Made by a program: the position numbers and the translations under genes. DNA of 64,000 bases from Monoglobus sp964442605 (GTDB lineage: Bacteria > Bacillota > Clostridia > Monoglobales > Monoglobaceae). Shown here one piece after another: positions 15,894-24,695 of this stretch (within the stretch, counting starts at the first letter, position 1; the number at the start of each line of letters is the position of its first letter). Where the stretch lies: positions 39,759 through 103,758 of the forward strand of contig CAYTZR010000002.1 in NCBI GenBank assembly GCA_964442605.1, read 5' to 3'. The notes under the pieces are model-generated. The model was given only the letters and a program-made list of their open reading frames with translations, did no database searches and was not told where the DNA came from.

Positions 15894-18800
15894 TTATTTT
15901 TTTGCAGTCAGAGAAATGGTATTGGAACCGGAATACGTTCCTCCGGTCACAATTCCGTAGGTTCCGGCTGTATTCCCAAGCCATGTTCCGCCGCTGACGC
16001 TTCCGCCGTAATTTAGCGTATATGAGCCGCTGTTAATATTCGGAGTTGATACAAACACCCACGAATACGCTTTACTCGGAACATATGTTATTATTTCGTT
16101 TCCGCTGCTGTCAGTCAGCTTAAACGCTTTGCCGGCTGACTGGGATGTGAAGCCGGAGGAGCTTCCCGGCTGACCCATGCCGCCGCCCGACGAGCTTGAC
16201 GATGCTACAACGTAATACTGCGAGTTAGCCGATGTATTGGGCGTTACGCTCATGTCAGCCGATCCCGCGCCGATTACCGTTCCGCCGCTTACAACCAGCG
16301 TATCGCTGCTGCTGTCGCCAATGTCAAAAACTCCGTTGCCGCTGCTTGTCGGACCGTTTATGAGAACCGTTCCGCCGGAAATAAGTCCGCTGCCGTTTGA
16401 GTCAAAGCCGTCGCCTTCCGCTTCGACATACAAAAGACCGCCTGAAACCTCAAGATAGCCATAGGTTGATGTGTCCTCTCCGCCCCAATTGGGTCCGGTG
16501 TTACCGGTGCCGCCGGAGCCTCCGGGACCTGTAAAGCCCGGAGATGCGTATGTGGATGAGTCTGCCTGTGCCGTCGCGTCTAAGTCAAGAGCATCGCCTG
16601 TCGGCTCATCGCCCGCCGCGTTCGCACCGTCATCTGTTGAAACAACTCTTGTTTCGCCGCCGCTGAGATATATTTTCGCAGCTTCTATACCCTCATAGCT
16701 CTTTGTGATATTTATATCTGCGCTATCGCTTATGTACAGGTAGCTGTCACCGTGAACGCCGTCATCGCCCGTCGCCGCTGTTATGCTTCCGCCGCAAATT
16801 CTTACGGTATTGTTTGAGTGAACAGCGTCGTCGTATGTGTTTATGTTAAACGTACCGCCGGAGATATACACAAGATTGCCTGCTTTTACGCCCTTACAGC
16901 TGTTTGCGGCTTCCGGATTATTTTCAGAGACGGTAGCAGGAGCGCCGCCGTATGCGGTAAGGTCAAACGTACCGGCAGAAATGTTTGTTATATTTTCGCC
17001 CTGAATACAATCCTGCTGAGAATTAACGGTAATATCGCCGCCTGTTACAACAACGTTTCCCGTTCCGCACTGTATGCCGTCTTCGGAGCAGTTTATATTG
17101 ACCGTTCCGCCGGTGATGTCTATTTCACCCTCAATATAGTCAATTACGGTCGTACCGTCCGTGTCGTATACAACTTCATTTACCTGTATACCTTCCTCGG
17201 CTTGTGTTATCGTGATATTCGCTTTACCGCTTATAGTTATATTCTTAGAGGCTTTTATGCCGTCCTCACCCGCTGCGGCAGTGATTGTGCCGTCTGTGAT
17301 TGATACGCATCCGTCGCCCTCTGCCGGAGTTCCGCTCGTAAGCGTTGAATCTTCAAGGTATTCTATGCTTGAGGCGTTGGATTTTATTGCCTCGCCCGCG
17401 GCTGTTATATTTATTGTGCCTCCGGCTATTGTAAGCAGAGTATCTGCCTGTATGCCGTCTCCGTTTGACACAACGCCGGTTGTTTCGTCAACGGTTGTGT
17501 TTGCGGTTATATTGATATTTCCTCCGTTTATTGCGACTGTGCCGCCGCTGATATATTCTCCTGTTGTTTCATCGATTGACGGCTCTGTATCGGATTTTAT
17601 TCCATCGCCGCCGGAAACCACCGTTACGGAATTGTTTTTCTTGGTGATTTTAACCGATTGGTCACCCTTGATACCATTGTTTGCCGCGTTTACGTTAAGA
17701 TCGCACACTCCGATTTCAAGATCGTTTTTGCAGCGTATACCGTTGCCCGCCTCTGAAACGGCGTTGAGCGTTCCGTCGCCCTTTATTGTAAGGTCGTTCT
17801 TGCAGTAAATAGCGGTAGTATCCGCACCTGTTGAGGTTGACTTAAAGGTGCTCTCCTCCGATGTCGGGACAAGCGTTACCTGACCTTTAAGCCCGTCAAA
17901 GGCGTTGCCTGTAGAACTGGTTACATTTACTCCGCTTAGAGTTATCGTTATTACATCATCCTTGGCTGCCGAGCTTACTATAATCTGTCCGTCATTGAGT
18001 GTGCCTTCAACAGTATAATTGCCTGTGGCGGTAATCGTCACTGTTGTGCCGCTCACGATAACGTTTGAGACTCCGTCTGCGTTTATACTGTCTCCAAGCA
18101 GATGAATAATTCCGTCGCCTGTGTTACCGTCGCCGTTATCATCGTTGTTATCGGAGGCTTCCTTTGTCGTAACTGTTACGGTGATGTCTCCGGTAACCTT
18201 GGTAATCCTGTACGCGTTTTCAATTCCCGTTTCGGAGGGCGTTTTGAGATTTTTATAATTTGACGGTTCTATCGTTATGCTGTCAACCTCATAGCCATCT
18301 TCCAATACAACCTTGAAGTTAATCTGTCCGTCTCCGCTTATATCGATTTCACCCGTAGCGCTGTTGCGGGCATATGCTTCGGTTACGTTCTCGGTCACAA
18401 CGGTAAAGTCCTGCGTATCCGAAACTGTTATTGATGCGTGGGAATCGGTCGCGAAAACCGCCTTATAGCCTTCGGTAATAGGACTCTCAGTATTAACAGG
18501 ACTCTCAGTATTAACGGGAGTTTCTGTATTAACGGGAGTTTCCGTGTTAATCGGACTCTCGGTATTAATGGGACTCTCCGTGTTAACAGGTTCGTTATCG
18601 GTATATATGTATACTTCCGAAACAGGCCTTAATTCTTCAGTCCATATAAAGCATTTCAATGTTTGAAGCTCCTTGTCAAAGGTGACTCCGTTTTCGAAGC
18701 TGACGCTGCCGGTAGAGCTTACGTCGGCAATATCAGCTCCGGTAAGTACGCCGTTTTCGTAGACTGCGGCGTATAATTTATAGCTGCCGGCTGTATTCAC

Positions 18801-18953
18801 GGTTACATCGGCAGAGGTTATAATTCCATCTACAATTGAAACGTCATTAACCTCCGCTTCATAGCCTTCTTGAATTTCCGCGAATGACACAATCGAAAAT
18901 GCCATTATGGACACAGCAAGGCAAATAAAAATTTTTGCGAGTTTTCCCTTCAT
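15894..18953 (-). CDS. Secreted carbohydrate-binding beta-helix protein (DUF4353 / Cthe_2159 family)
   Basis: A 1019-aa exported protein: signal peptide about 1-25, an N-terminal beta domain (about 30-115), six perfect-length 6-residue repeats NTE(S/T)P(I/V) (124-159), a beta domain rich in GDI/ITV strands (about 162-265), and then a long series of GG-T-I-N-I / DGI-xxG repeats up to the C-terminus. The latter resemble the Cthe_2159 family, calcium-binding parallel beta-helices shown to bind pectic polysaccharide. Gly/Ser-rich loops (about 810-835 and 935-955) interrupt the helix. No sortase motif or SLH domain is visible, so the mode of surface attachment is unclear. A catalytic activity cannot be claimed. 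Confidence 0.85.
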   Translation of the reverse strand: MKGKLAKIFICLAVSIMAFSIVSFAEIQEGYEAEVNDVSIVDGIITSADVTVNTAGSYKLYAAVYENGVLTGADIADVSSTGSVSFENGVTFDKELQTLKCFIWTEELRPVSEVYIYTDNEPVNTESPINTESPINTETPVNTETPVNTESPVNTESPITEGYKAVFATDSHASITVSDTQDFTVVTENVTEAYARNSATGEIDISGDGQINFKVVLEDGYEVDSITIEPSNYKNLKTPSETGIENAYRITKVTGDITVTVTTKEASDNNDDNGDGNTGDGIIHLLGDSINADGVSNVIVSGTTVTITATGNYTVEGTLNDGQIIVSSAAKDDVITITLSGVNVTSSTGNAFDGLKGQVTLVPTSEESTFKSTSTGADTTAIYCKNDLTIKGDGTLNAVSEAGNGIRCKNDLEIGVCDLNVNAANNGIKGDQSVKITKKNNSVTVVSGGDGIKSDTEPSIDETTGEYISGGTVAINGGNINITANTTVDETTGVVSNGDGIQADTLLTIAGGTINITAAGEAIKSNASSIEYLEDSTLTSGTPAEGDGCVSITDGTITAAAGEDGIKASKNITISGKANITITQAEEGIQVNEVVYDTDGTTVIDYIEGEIDITGGTVNINCSEDGIQCGTGNVVVTGGDITVNSQQDCIQGENITNISAGTFDLTAYGGAPATVSENNPEAANSCKGVKAGNLVYISGGTFNINTYDDAVHSNNTVRICGGSITAATGDDGVHGDSYLYISDSADINITKSYEGIEAAKIYLSGGETRVVSTDDGANAAGDEPTGDALDLDATAQADSSTYASPGFTGPGGSGGTGNTGPNWGGEDTSTYGYLEVSGGLLYVEAEGDGFDSNGSGLISGGTVLINGPTSSGNGVFDIGDSSSDTLVVSGGTVIGAGSADMSVTPNTSANSQYYVVASSSSSGGGMGQPGSSSGFTSQSAGKAFKLTDSSGNEIITYVPSKAYSWVFVSTPNINSGSYTLNYGGSVSGGTWLGNTAGTYGIVTGGTYSGSNTISLTAKK
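18477..18584 (-). repeat. Six in-frame 18-bp tandem repeats encoding NTE(S/T)P(I/V)
   Basis: The repeat codes residues 124-159 of the Cthe_2159-type protein. Variation is at the Ser/Thr and Ile/Val positions and at third codon positions. Proline-rich Thr/Ser units of this kind form extended wall-spanning linkers. Confidence 0.9.
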
Positions 18954-19091
18954 TGATTAAAATTCCTCCTGATTTTTATTTTTATATTCTAATTGATTTT
19001 AATCAATAATTCTTAAAATAAGCTTAAAATTTTTTAAATTTTTAAATATTTATAATATTATTATTTAAATATTATTATCTTTAAAGTCTCT

Positions 19092-19119
19092 GAAATTGTT
19101 TTTAAAACAAAACAATTTC
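19092..19119. repeat. Perfect 11-bp inverted repeat between divergent genes
   Basis: GAAATTGTTTT (19092-19102) and AAAACAATTTC (19109-19119) around a 6-base loop, in the spacer between the secreted-protein gene and yunB. It could be an operator. No T tract follows, and two shorter AACAAATT-type copies lie just after it. Confidence 0.5.
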
Positions 19120-19203
19120 AAAAACAAATTCAAAAACAAATTTAAAATAAATTCACTTGTAACACCGGAAAAGTATGGGCGTATTATAAAATAGGTGATT
19201 AAC

Positions 19204-19911
19204 GTGAAAGTATTTGTTAGGCTTGACAGATTTAAATACAGGGTTGGCATAAAAAAGATGAAGAAGCGAAAAAAGCGTTATAATAATAAAAGGGTACGCT
19301 CAAGAATAAAAGTGACTTTTATTTTTATATTAATTACTGTTTCCGTTACATATTTATTTTCAAGTATCAATAATCGTATCAATCCGTTGGTAGCAGAAAT
19401 GTCTGTGTCAAGCCTGAGCAGTATGGTGCTTAGGGAATGTAATTCGGCGGTCAGCGAAATAATCGCGGATGAAAACATTTGCTATGACAAAATTATCGAG
19501 AAAAATACAGACAGCGGCGGAAATTTGAAAAGTCTTTCGGTAAATTATAATAATTTAAACTTGTTTAAGTCTGAGCTTGCGGTTAACATTCAAAACAGGA
19601 TTGACAAAATCAATGATGTTGAGGTTTACGTACCGTTTATGGCATTGTTCTCAAACAGGTTTTATTCGGCTTTGGGCTTTCCGATAAAAATCAAAACGCT
19701 GACAAACGAAAATGTTGTTATTGAGTTTAAGGATGAATTTGTCTCCGCCGGCGTAAATCAGACAAAGCACCTGATAAGCGTAATAATAAGAACGGCTGTA
19801 GCGGTAAATCTGCCCATAATGCAGGAGGGAGATGATATTATAACGGAAATACCGATTGCCGAAACAATAATAGTCGGCGGCGTGCCTGATACATATCTCG
19901 ATTTTAATTAA
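19204..19911 (+). CDS. yunB: Sporulation protein YunB
   Basis: A 235-aa membrane-anchored protein with a very basic N-terminus (about 15-35), one transmembrane segment (about 36-52) and an extracytoplasmic domain ending in the family signature TEIPIAETIIVGGVP. Internal motifs VYVPFMALFSNRF and SAGVNQTKH also fit Spore_YunB. In Bacillus subtilis yunB is made in the mother cell and its loss affects sporulation. The GTG at 19204 is chosen because AGGTG sits 6 bases upstream; a GTG at 19195 and an ATG at 19258 are alternatives. It is monocistronic by spacing. Confidence 0.87.
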   Translation: MKVFVRLDRFKYRVGIKKMKKRKKRYNNKRVRSRIKVTFIFILITVSVTYLFSSINNRINPLVAEMSVSSLSSMVLRECNSAVSEIIADENICYDKIIEKNTDSGGNLKSLSVNYNNLNLFKSELAVNIQNRIDKINDVEVYVPFMALFSNRFYSALGFPIKIKTLTNENVVIEFKDEFVSAGVNQTKHLISVIIRTAVAVNLPIMQEGDDIITEIPIAETIIVGGVPDTYLDFN

Positions 19912-19954
19912 TTTAAAACTTATATAAAATTATGAGTATGTGTGTTAATTTTCC

Positions 19955-19983
19955 TTGCATTTTGTTTTCAGTTAGTATATAAT
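19955..19983 (+). promoter_or_regulatory. Promoter of mtrB-pyk
   Basis: TTGCAT (19955-19960) and TATAAT (19978-19983) with a 17-base spacer, 41 bases before the mtrB ATG. Confidence 0.75.
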
Positions 19984-20024
19984 ACCAATATAGGATTTTA
20001 CTGTATATAAGGGGTGGTTCTTTT

Positions 20025-20255
20025 ATGGATGTTAATGCTTTCGGCGAATACGTTACTATTGTCGCTGAGGAAGACGGCGTTACTATTATCGGTTTGACAC
20101 GCGGAAAGGACACGAGATTTCATCATACCGAAAAGCTTGACAGCGGCGAGGCGTATATTGCGCAGTTTACAGAAAATACTTCGGCAATAAAAATCAGAGG
20201 TAGGGCAAAATTATACACCAAAATGGGTGTAATAAATATAGGCGAGGAGAAATAG
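20025..20255 (+). CDS. mtrB: trp RNA-binding attenuation protein (TRAP)
   Basis: A 76-aa protein that aligns without gaps to Bacillus TRAP. It has the motifs IIGLTRGKDTRFHH, the Trp-pocket segment IAQFTENTSAIK, and the three RNA-contacting residues Lys37, Lys56 and Arg58 at identical positions. TRAP forms an 11-mer ring that, with tryptophan bound, grips (G/U)AG repeats in leader RNA and controls tryptophan genes. No trp gene lies in the window. The gene instead sits 3 bases upstream of pyruvate kinase under a shared promoter. I see no anti-TRAP (rtpA) gene. A GGGGTGG ribosome site is 9 bases upstream. Confidence 0.93.
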   Translation: MDVNAFGEYVTIVAEEDGVTIIGLTRGKDTRFHHTEKLDSGEAYIAQFTENTSAIKIRGRAKLYTKMGVINIGEEK

Positions 20256-20258
20256 CTT

Positions 20259-22019
20259 ATGATAAGAAAAACAAAAATCATTTGTACGCTGGGTCCCGCT
20301 ACCGATGACCCGGATGTTTTAAGACAGTTAATGCTAAACGGTATGAACTGTGCCAGAATTAATTTTTCACACGGTACGCATAAGGATCATTTGGTTAGAA
20401 TTAACGCCGTGAAGAAAATGCGTGAGGAGCTTGATTTGCCGATTGCGCTTTTGCTTGACACCAAGGGACCTGAGGTCAGAACCGGCGATTTTAAGGACGG
20501 AAGAGTTGAGCTTGAAACAGGTCAGACGTTTACGTTGACTCCAAAAAAGATTGAGGGTGACAGCACTCGTTCCTCGATCACCTACAAGCATTTGTCAAAC
20601 GATGTGCATGTTGATGACAGAATACTCATTGACGATGGTCTTATAGAGATGGTGGTTACGAATATAAAGGGCGAGGATGTTATATGCGAGGTTCTGAACG
20701 GCGGTCCTGTCAGCAATCATAAGAGTATAAACGTGCCCGGGATTGATCTCAGCATGGAATATATGAGCGAAAAGGACGTTGATGATATTAAGTTCGGCAT
20801 CGAACAGGACTTTGACTTTATCGCTGCTTCATTTGTGCGCTCCGCTTTCGATGTGATTGAAGTCAGAAGAATTCTTGAGCAAAACGGCGGTGACGAAATT
20901 CAAATAATATCAAAAATCGAGAATAAGCAGGGTGTTGACAACATTGAGTCAATATTAAAGGTCAGCGACGGAATTATGGTAGCGAGAGGCGATATGGGAG
21001 TTGAAATTTCCTTTGACGAGCTTCCCGCTATCCAGAAGAAGCTTATAAGACAGAGCTACAGCGTCGGAAAAATGGTTGTTACGGCAACTCAGATGCTTGA
21101 GAGTATCACGCATAATCCACGTCCGACACGTGCCGAGATTTCCGATGTTGCGAATGCTGTATACGACGGGACATCCGTTGTTATGCTATCGGGCGAGACA
21201 GCCGTGGGCGAGTACCCGGTGCGCGCGCTTAAAACCATGGCAAGAATTTGCAACAAAACCGAGGAAAATATTGACTATGTAAAGAGATTTGAATCCCTAC
21301 ACTTAAACCAGTCTACAAGCGTTTCCAGCGCGATAAGCCATTCATCCTGCACAACCGCTCATGATTTGGGAGCTACCGCGATTGTCACGGTTTCGAAATC
21401 GGGCTATACACCGAGACAGATCTCAGCGTATCGTCCCAATTGTCCTATCATCGCGGGCTCTATGAGCAGAAAAACGTGGCGACAGCTTAATCTTTCATGG
21501 GGTATTACTCCGATCATGACGGATATGAAGAGTACAAGCGACGAGTTGTTTACTCACGCGGTAGACTGTGCCGTCAAGGAAACCGATATTGTTAAAAAGG
21601 GCGATGTAGTGGTTCTGACCGGCGGTTCGCCTGTCGGCATCAGCGGAACCACCAATGTTCTAAAGGTTCAGTTGGTTGGTGATATACTTGTTTCGGGTCA
21701 AAGCCTTACGAATAAGTCCATCAGCGGAAAAATTTGTGTCGCGAGCAGCAATAACGATGCTATCAAGAACTTTGAGGACGGAGACATTCTTGTTATCAAC
21801 GAAACCTCAAACGCGCTTATTTCTCTGCTTAAAAAGGCGTCGGCTATTATCACCGAAACACCCGGCTCAACATCTCACGCTGCAATCGTAGGAATGACGC
21901 TTGATATACCCGTACTTGTCGGTGTTGAGAATGCCACAAAGATTTTGAAGAACGGAACCACCGTAACAATAGACGGCTCGAGAGGACAAGTTTATTCGGG
22001 CGTTGCTAAGATTATGTAG
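20259..22019 (+). CDS. pyk: Pyruvate kinase with C-terminal PEP-utilising mobile domain
   Basis: A 586-aa enzyme transferring phosphate from phosphoenolpyruvate to ADP. The catalytic barrel carries TLGPATDDP, RINFSHGTH, IISKIENKQGVDNI (substrate Lys) and VARGDMGVE, and the MVVTATQMLESI signature. The last 110 residues form the extra domain of Bacillus-type enzymes, ending in TPGSTSHAAIVG and a typical DGSRGQVY tail. GAGGAG within the end of mtrB serves as its ribosome site, so it is probably translated from the mtrB transcript. Confidence 0.96.
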   Translation: MIRKTKIICTLGPATDDPDVLRQLMLNGMNCARINFSHGTHKDHLVRINAVKKMREELDLPIALLLDTKGPEVRTGDFKDGRVELETGQTFTLTPKKIEGDSTRSSITYKHLSNDVHVDDRILIDDGLIEMVVTNIKGEDVICEVLNGGPVSNHKSINVPGIDLSMEYMSEKDVDDIKFGIEQDFDFIAASFVRSAFDVIEVRRILEQNGGDEIQIISKIENKQGVDNIESILKVSDGIMVARGDMGVEISFDELPAIQKKLIRQSYSVGKMVVTATQMLESITHNPRPTRAEISDVANAVYDGTSVVMLSGETAVGEYPVRALKTMARICNKTEENIDYVKRFESLHLNQSTSVSSAISHSSCTTAHDLGATAIVTVSKSGYTPRQISAYRPNCPIIAGSMSRKTWRQLNLSWGITPIMTDMKSTSDELFTHAVDCAVKETDIVKKGDVVVLTGGSPVGISGTTNVLKVQLVGDILVSGQSLTNKSISGKICVASSNNDAIKNFEDGDILVINETSNALISLLKKASAIITETPGSTSHAAIVGMTLDIPVLVGVENATKILKNGTTVTIDGSRGQVYSGVAKIM

Positions 22020-22079
22020 GCTAAAATTATTTAAGATATTATTACTTAAGATAAGATTATTAAATAGGAGAGATGTTTA

Positions 22080-22502
22080 GTGTTCAGAACAAAATTAACT
22101 GTGCGCTATTCCGAAACGGACAGCATGGGTGTTGTCCATCATTCGAGATACTTTCCGTGGTTTGAGGTCGGACGCACCGAGTTTTTCAAGTCATCGGGAA
22201 TGTCGTACAGAGAGGTTGAGGAAATGGGAGTTTTGCTCCCGCTCCTTGATTGTTATTCAAAGTTTATTATCGGCGCTAAATATCAGGATGATATTTGGGT
22301 TCAGGTTGAGCTTAAAAGGCTTGGTGTCGCAAAGTGCAGATTTGAGTACAAAATCATAAGGTGCGAGGACGATGCGCTGCTTGCCGTGGGATACACAACG
22401 CACGGCTTTACCGATAAGAACTTTAAACCGTTGAACCTCTTGAAAAAGTATCCCGAGATATACGCAAAATTGTCCGAGCTGAAAAGCGAGGACAGCGATT
22501 AA
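22080..22502 (+). CDS. Acyl-CoA thioesterase, 4-hydroxybenzoyl-CoA thioesterase (YbgC/FadM) type
   Basis: A 140-aa hot-dog-fold enzyme with the family pattern VRYSETDSMGVVHHSRYFPWFEVGR, where the Asp of DSMG is the usual catalytic residue. A later IKFxIGAKYQDD-like strand supports the fold. It probably hydrolyses a cytoplasmic acyl-CoA; the chain length cannot be read from the sequence. Start is GTG with GGAG 9 bases upstream. It follows pyk by 60 bases of A/T-rich DNA and may be cotranscribed, since no terminator is evident. Confidence 0.88.
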   Translation: MFRTKLTVRYSETDSMGVVHHSRYFPWFEVGRTEFFKSSGMSYREVEEMGVLLPLLDCYSKFIIGAKYQDDIWVQVELKRLGVAKCRFEYKIIRCEDDALLAVGYTTHGFTDKNFKPLNLLKKYPEIYAKLSELKSEDSD

Positions 22503-22564
22503 TTTTAAAGCCGGTCAACTCTTAATTTACGGTCTTCGAAAATACGGAGTGAGGGCTAAATTTG

Positions 22565-22593
22565 TTGACAAAGGATATTGTTTGTGTTAGTAT
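22565..22593 (+). promoter_or_regulatory. Promoter of lysA
   Basis: An exact TTGACA (22565-22570) with TAGTAT (22588-22593) 17 bases on; a TATAAT at 22591-22596 overlaps it at 20-base spacing. The leader of about 75 bases is too short for a lysine riboswitch. Confidence 0.65.
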
Positions 22594-22672
22594 AATAATT
22601 AACTAAATAATATCGCGGGGGTATATTGTGACCTTTTGGGGTAAGACATAAGAGAACTTAGGAGGAACAGCG

Positions 22673-23974
22673 ATGGATTTTGTAATGAACTGCTTAAGCG
22701 TGAATGAAAGCGGCAATCTTAGTATCGGCGGTTGTGATGTGGCGGATTTAGCCGAAAGATATGGCACTCCGGCATATATTATGGACGAAGATGAAATACG
22801 CGGAAATTGCCGTGTTTATAATAAGGCGATGCGGGAATACTACGGCGGAAACGGTTTGGTGTTATATGCCAGCAAGGCTCTGTGCTGTAAATATATATAC
22901 CGCATTATGAAGGAAGAGAATATGGGAGTCGATGTCGTATCCGGAGGAGAGCTGTATACCGCTCTAAAGGCGGGATTTCCGGCGGAAAAGATTTACTTCC
23001 ACGGAAACAACAAAACGGTTGATGAAATTTCTATGGCTTTGAAAAACGGAGTCGGAAGAATAGTTGTTGACAATATATTTGAGCTTCACGTCTTAAATAA
23101 AATTGCCGGCGAGCTTGGCAAGACAGCGGATATACTGTTTAGAATAAAGCCCGGCATTGACGCGCATACGCACAGCTTTGTGCAGACAGGGCAGATTGAT
23201 TCAAAGTTCGGAGTTGCGCTCGAAACGGGAGAGGCAGAGGAGATTATCAAAACTGCGGACGGACTGCAAAATATTAACGTTGTTGGTGTCCACTGCCACA
23301 TAGGCTCTCAGATTTTTGAGCTTGCGCCCTTTGAACTCGCTGCCGAAAAGATGATGAACTTTATCGGCGACCTAAAGGATAAATACAGTATTGAAATCAA
23401 GGAATTAAACTTGGGCGGCGGCTACGGTATTAAGTACACCGAAAGCGACACCCCGATAGATTATGATAAGTATATTCAGGCTGTGTCAAAGGTTGTACGC
23501 GGTATTTCCGAGAAAAGAAATATCCCGCTGCCGTTTATAGTGATGGAGCCCGGACGTTCGATTACAGCGGAGGCGGGACTTACCGTCTACAAGGCGGGAG
23601 CGGTTAAGCATATTCCCGGAGTCAGAACATATATATCTGTTGACGGAGGAATGGGCGATAACCCGAGATATATACTGTATCAAAGCGAGTATGAGGCAGT
23701 ACGTGTCTACGATCCTTTGGCGGAAAAGAATATGACAGCGACGATTGCGGGCAAGTGCTGTGAGTCGGGAGATATACTGATTAAGAACGCGAAGCTGCCC
23801 AATATTAAAGAAGGCGACCTGATTGCCGTTTTGGCGACGGGAGCGTATAATTATTCAATGGCAAGCAATTATAACAGAATACCCAGACCGCCAATTGTTA
23901 TGGTGAGCGGCGGTGAGGCAAGGCTTGCCGTAAAGCGTGAGTCGTATGACGATTTGATTGCCAATGACCTTTAA
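22673..23974 (+). CDS. lysA: Diaminopimelate decarboxylase
   Basis: A 433-aa PLP enzyme of the fold-III decarboxylase family that makes lysine from meso-diaminopimelate. The PLP lysine is K68 in VLYASKAL, the glycine-rich phosphate site is ELNLGGGYGI, and the C-terminal CCESGD and GAYNYSMASNYN motifs mark the DAP-specific subfamily (Cys of CESGD from the partner subunit). The start has AGGAGG 7 bases upstream. It is not linked to other lysine genes. The M50 protease follows 15 bases later. Confidence 0.96.
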   Translation: MDFVMNCLSVNESGNLSIGGCDVADLAERYGTPAYIMDEDEIRGNCRVYNKAMREYYGGNGLVLYASKALCCKYIYRIMKEENMGVDVVSGGELYTALKAGFPAEKIYFHGNNKTVDEISMALKNGVGRIVVDNIFELHVLNKIAGELGKTADILFRIKPGIDAHTHSFVQTGQIDSKFGVALETGEAEEIIKTADGLQNINVVGVHCHIGSQIFELAPFELAAEKMMNFIGDLKDKYSIEIKELNLGGGYGIKYTESDTPIDYDKYIQAVSKVVRGISEKRNIPLPFIVMEPGRSITAEAGLTVYKAGAVKHIPGVRTYISVDGGMGDNPRYILYQSEYEAVRVYDPLAEKNMTATIAGKCCESGDILIKNAKLPNIKEGDLIAVLATGAYNYSMASNYNRIPRPPIVMVSGGEARLAVKRESYDDLIANDL

Positions 23975-23989
23975 ACCGGAGGCTATTTT

Positions 23990-24673
23990 ATGTTATTAAG
24001 TATTCTGAGCAACTCACAAATGACCGCCATGCAGAAGCTTCTGATGATACTAATCAGTATCTTTTGTGTGCTGCTGTCTCTTTCAATTCATGAGATGGGA
24101 CATGGCTTGGCGGCATATCTGATGGGTGACAGAACCGCGCAGTCAAGGGGCAGACTCAGTATTAATCCTATTCACCACATAGACCCCATAGGCGGTCTGT
24201 GCCTCTTGCTTTTTGGATTTGGCTGGGCAAAGCCGGTGCCGATTAATCCGTATAATTTTAATAATAAAAAGGGCGGCATGGTTCTGACATCTCTTGCGGG
24301 GCCGTTTACTAATTTTGTTCTGGCGTTTGTCGCGGAGATTGGTGTTGTTGCGTTGGGAAGCATGACGTTTAGCTCTGAGAATATCGCGTATGACATTGCG
24401 AGTGTGTCGTATACGATTTGCTCTTACTTGGCTATAATGAATTTGGGACTTGGTATCTTTAATCTAATTCCAATTCCGCCTCTTGACGGCTCAAAGGTTT
24501 TAAACGCTGTATTGCCAACAGATATATATTTTAAATATATGCAATACGAGAGGTTTGGCTTTATAATACTCATTCTGCTGATGAATTTTGGGGTTTTTAA
24601 CCGATTTTTGAACTTTTGTGTCAGCGGAGTGTTGAATTTTTATACCTCTATTATAAGTGTTTTTATACACTAA
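23990..24673 (+). CDS. Site-2 protease family membrane metalloprotease (M50)
   Basis: A 227-aa polytopic membrane protein with the zinc motif HEMGH (34-38) in the first transmembrane region and the second motif NLIPIPPLDGSKVL, whose Asp is the third ligand. RGRLSINPIHHIDPIGG lies between them. It has no PDZ or CBS domain, as in YwhC-like members. The sigma-K processing protease SpoIVFB belongs to a different subgroup, so I do not assign that role despite sigK and bofA being in the window. The gene is packed between lysA and scpA, probably cotranscribed. Confidence 0.88.
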   Translation: MLLSILSNSQMTAMQKLLMILISIFCVLLSLSIHEMGHGLAAYLMGDRTAQSRGRLSINPIHHIDPIGGLCLLLFGFGWAKPVPINPYNFNNKKGGMVLTSLAGPFTNFVLAFVAEIGVVALGSMTFSSENIAYDIASVSYTICSYLAIMNLGLGIFNLIPIPPLDGSKVLNAVLPTDIYFKYMQYERFGFIILILLMNFGVFNRFLNFCVSGVLNFYTSIISVFIH

Positions 24674-24695
24674 ACAGGATAAGTGATTTAAATAA

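Noticed and set aside
17161..17808. 215-codon plus-strand frame inside the Cthe_2159-type gene
   Set aside because: It is an antisense shadow of a repetitive, codon-biased gene; no ribosome site or family resemblance.
22594..22672. Lysine riboswitch before lysA
   Set aside because: The leader is too short, and no L-box core or terminator hairpin is present.
23990..24673. M50 protease as SpoIVFB
   Set aside because: Its motifs and surroundings fit the YwhC-like group; no spoIVFA-like gene precedes it.
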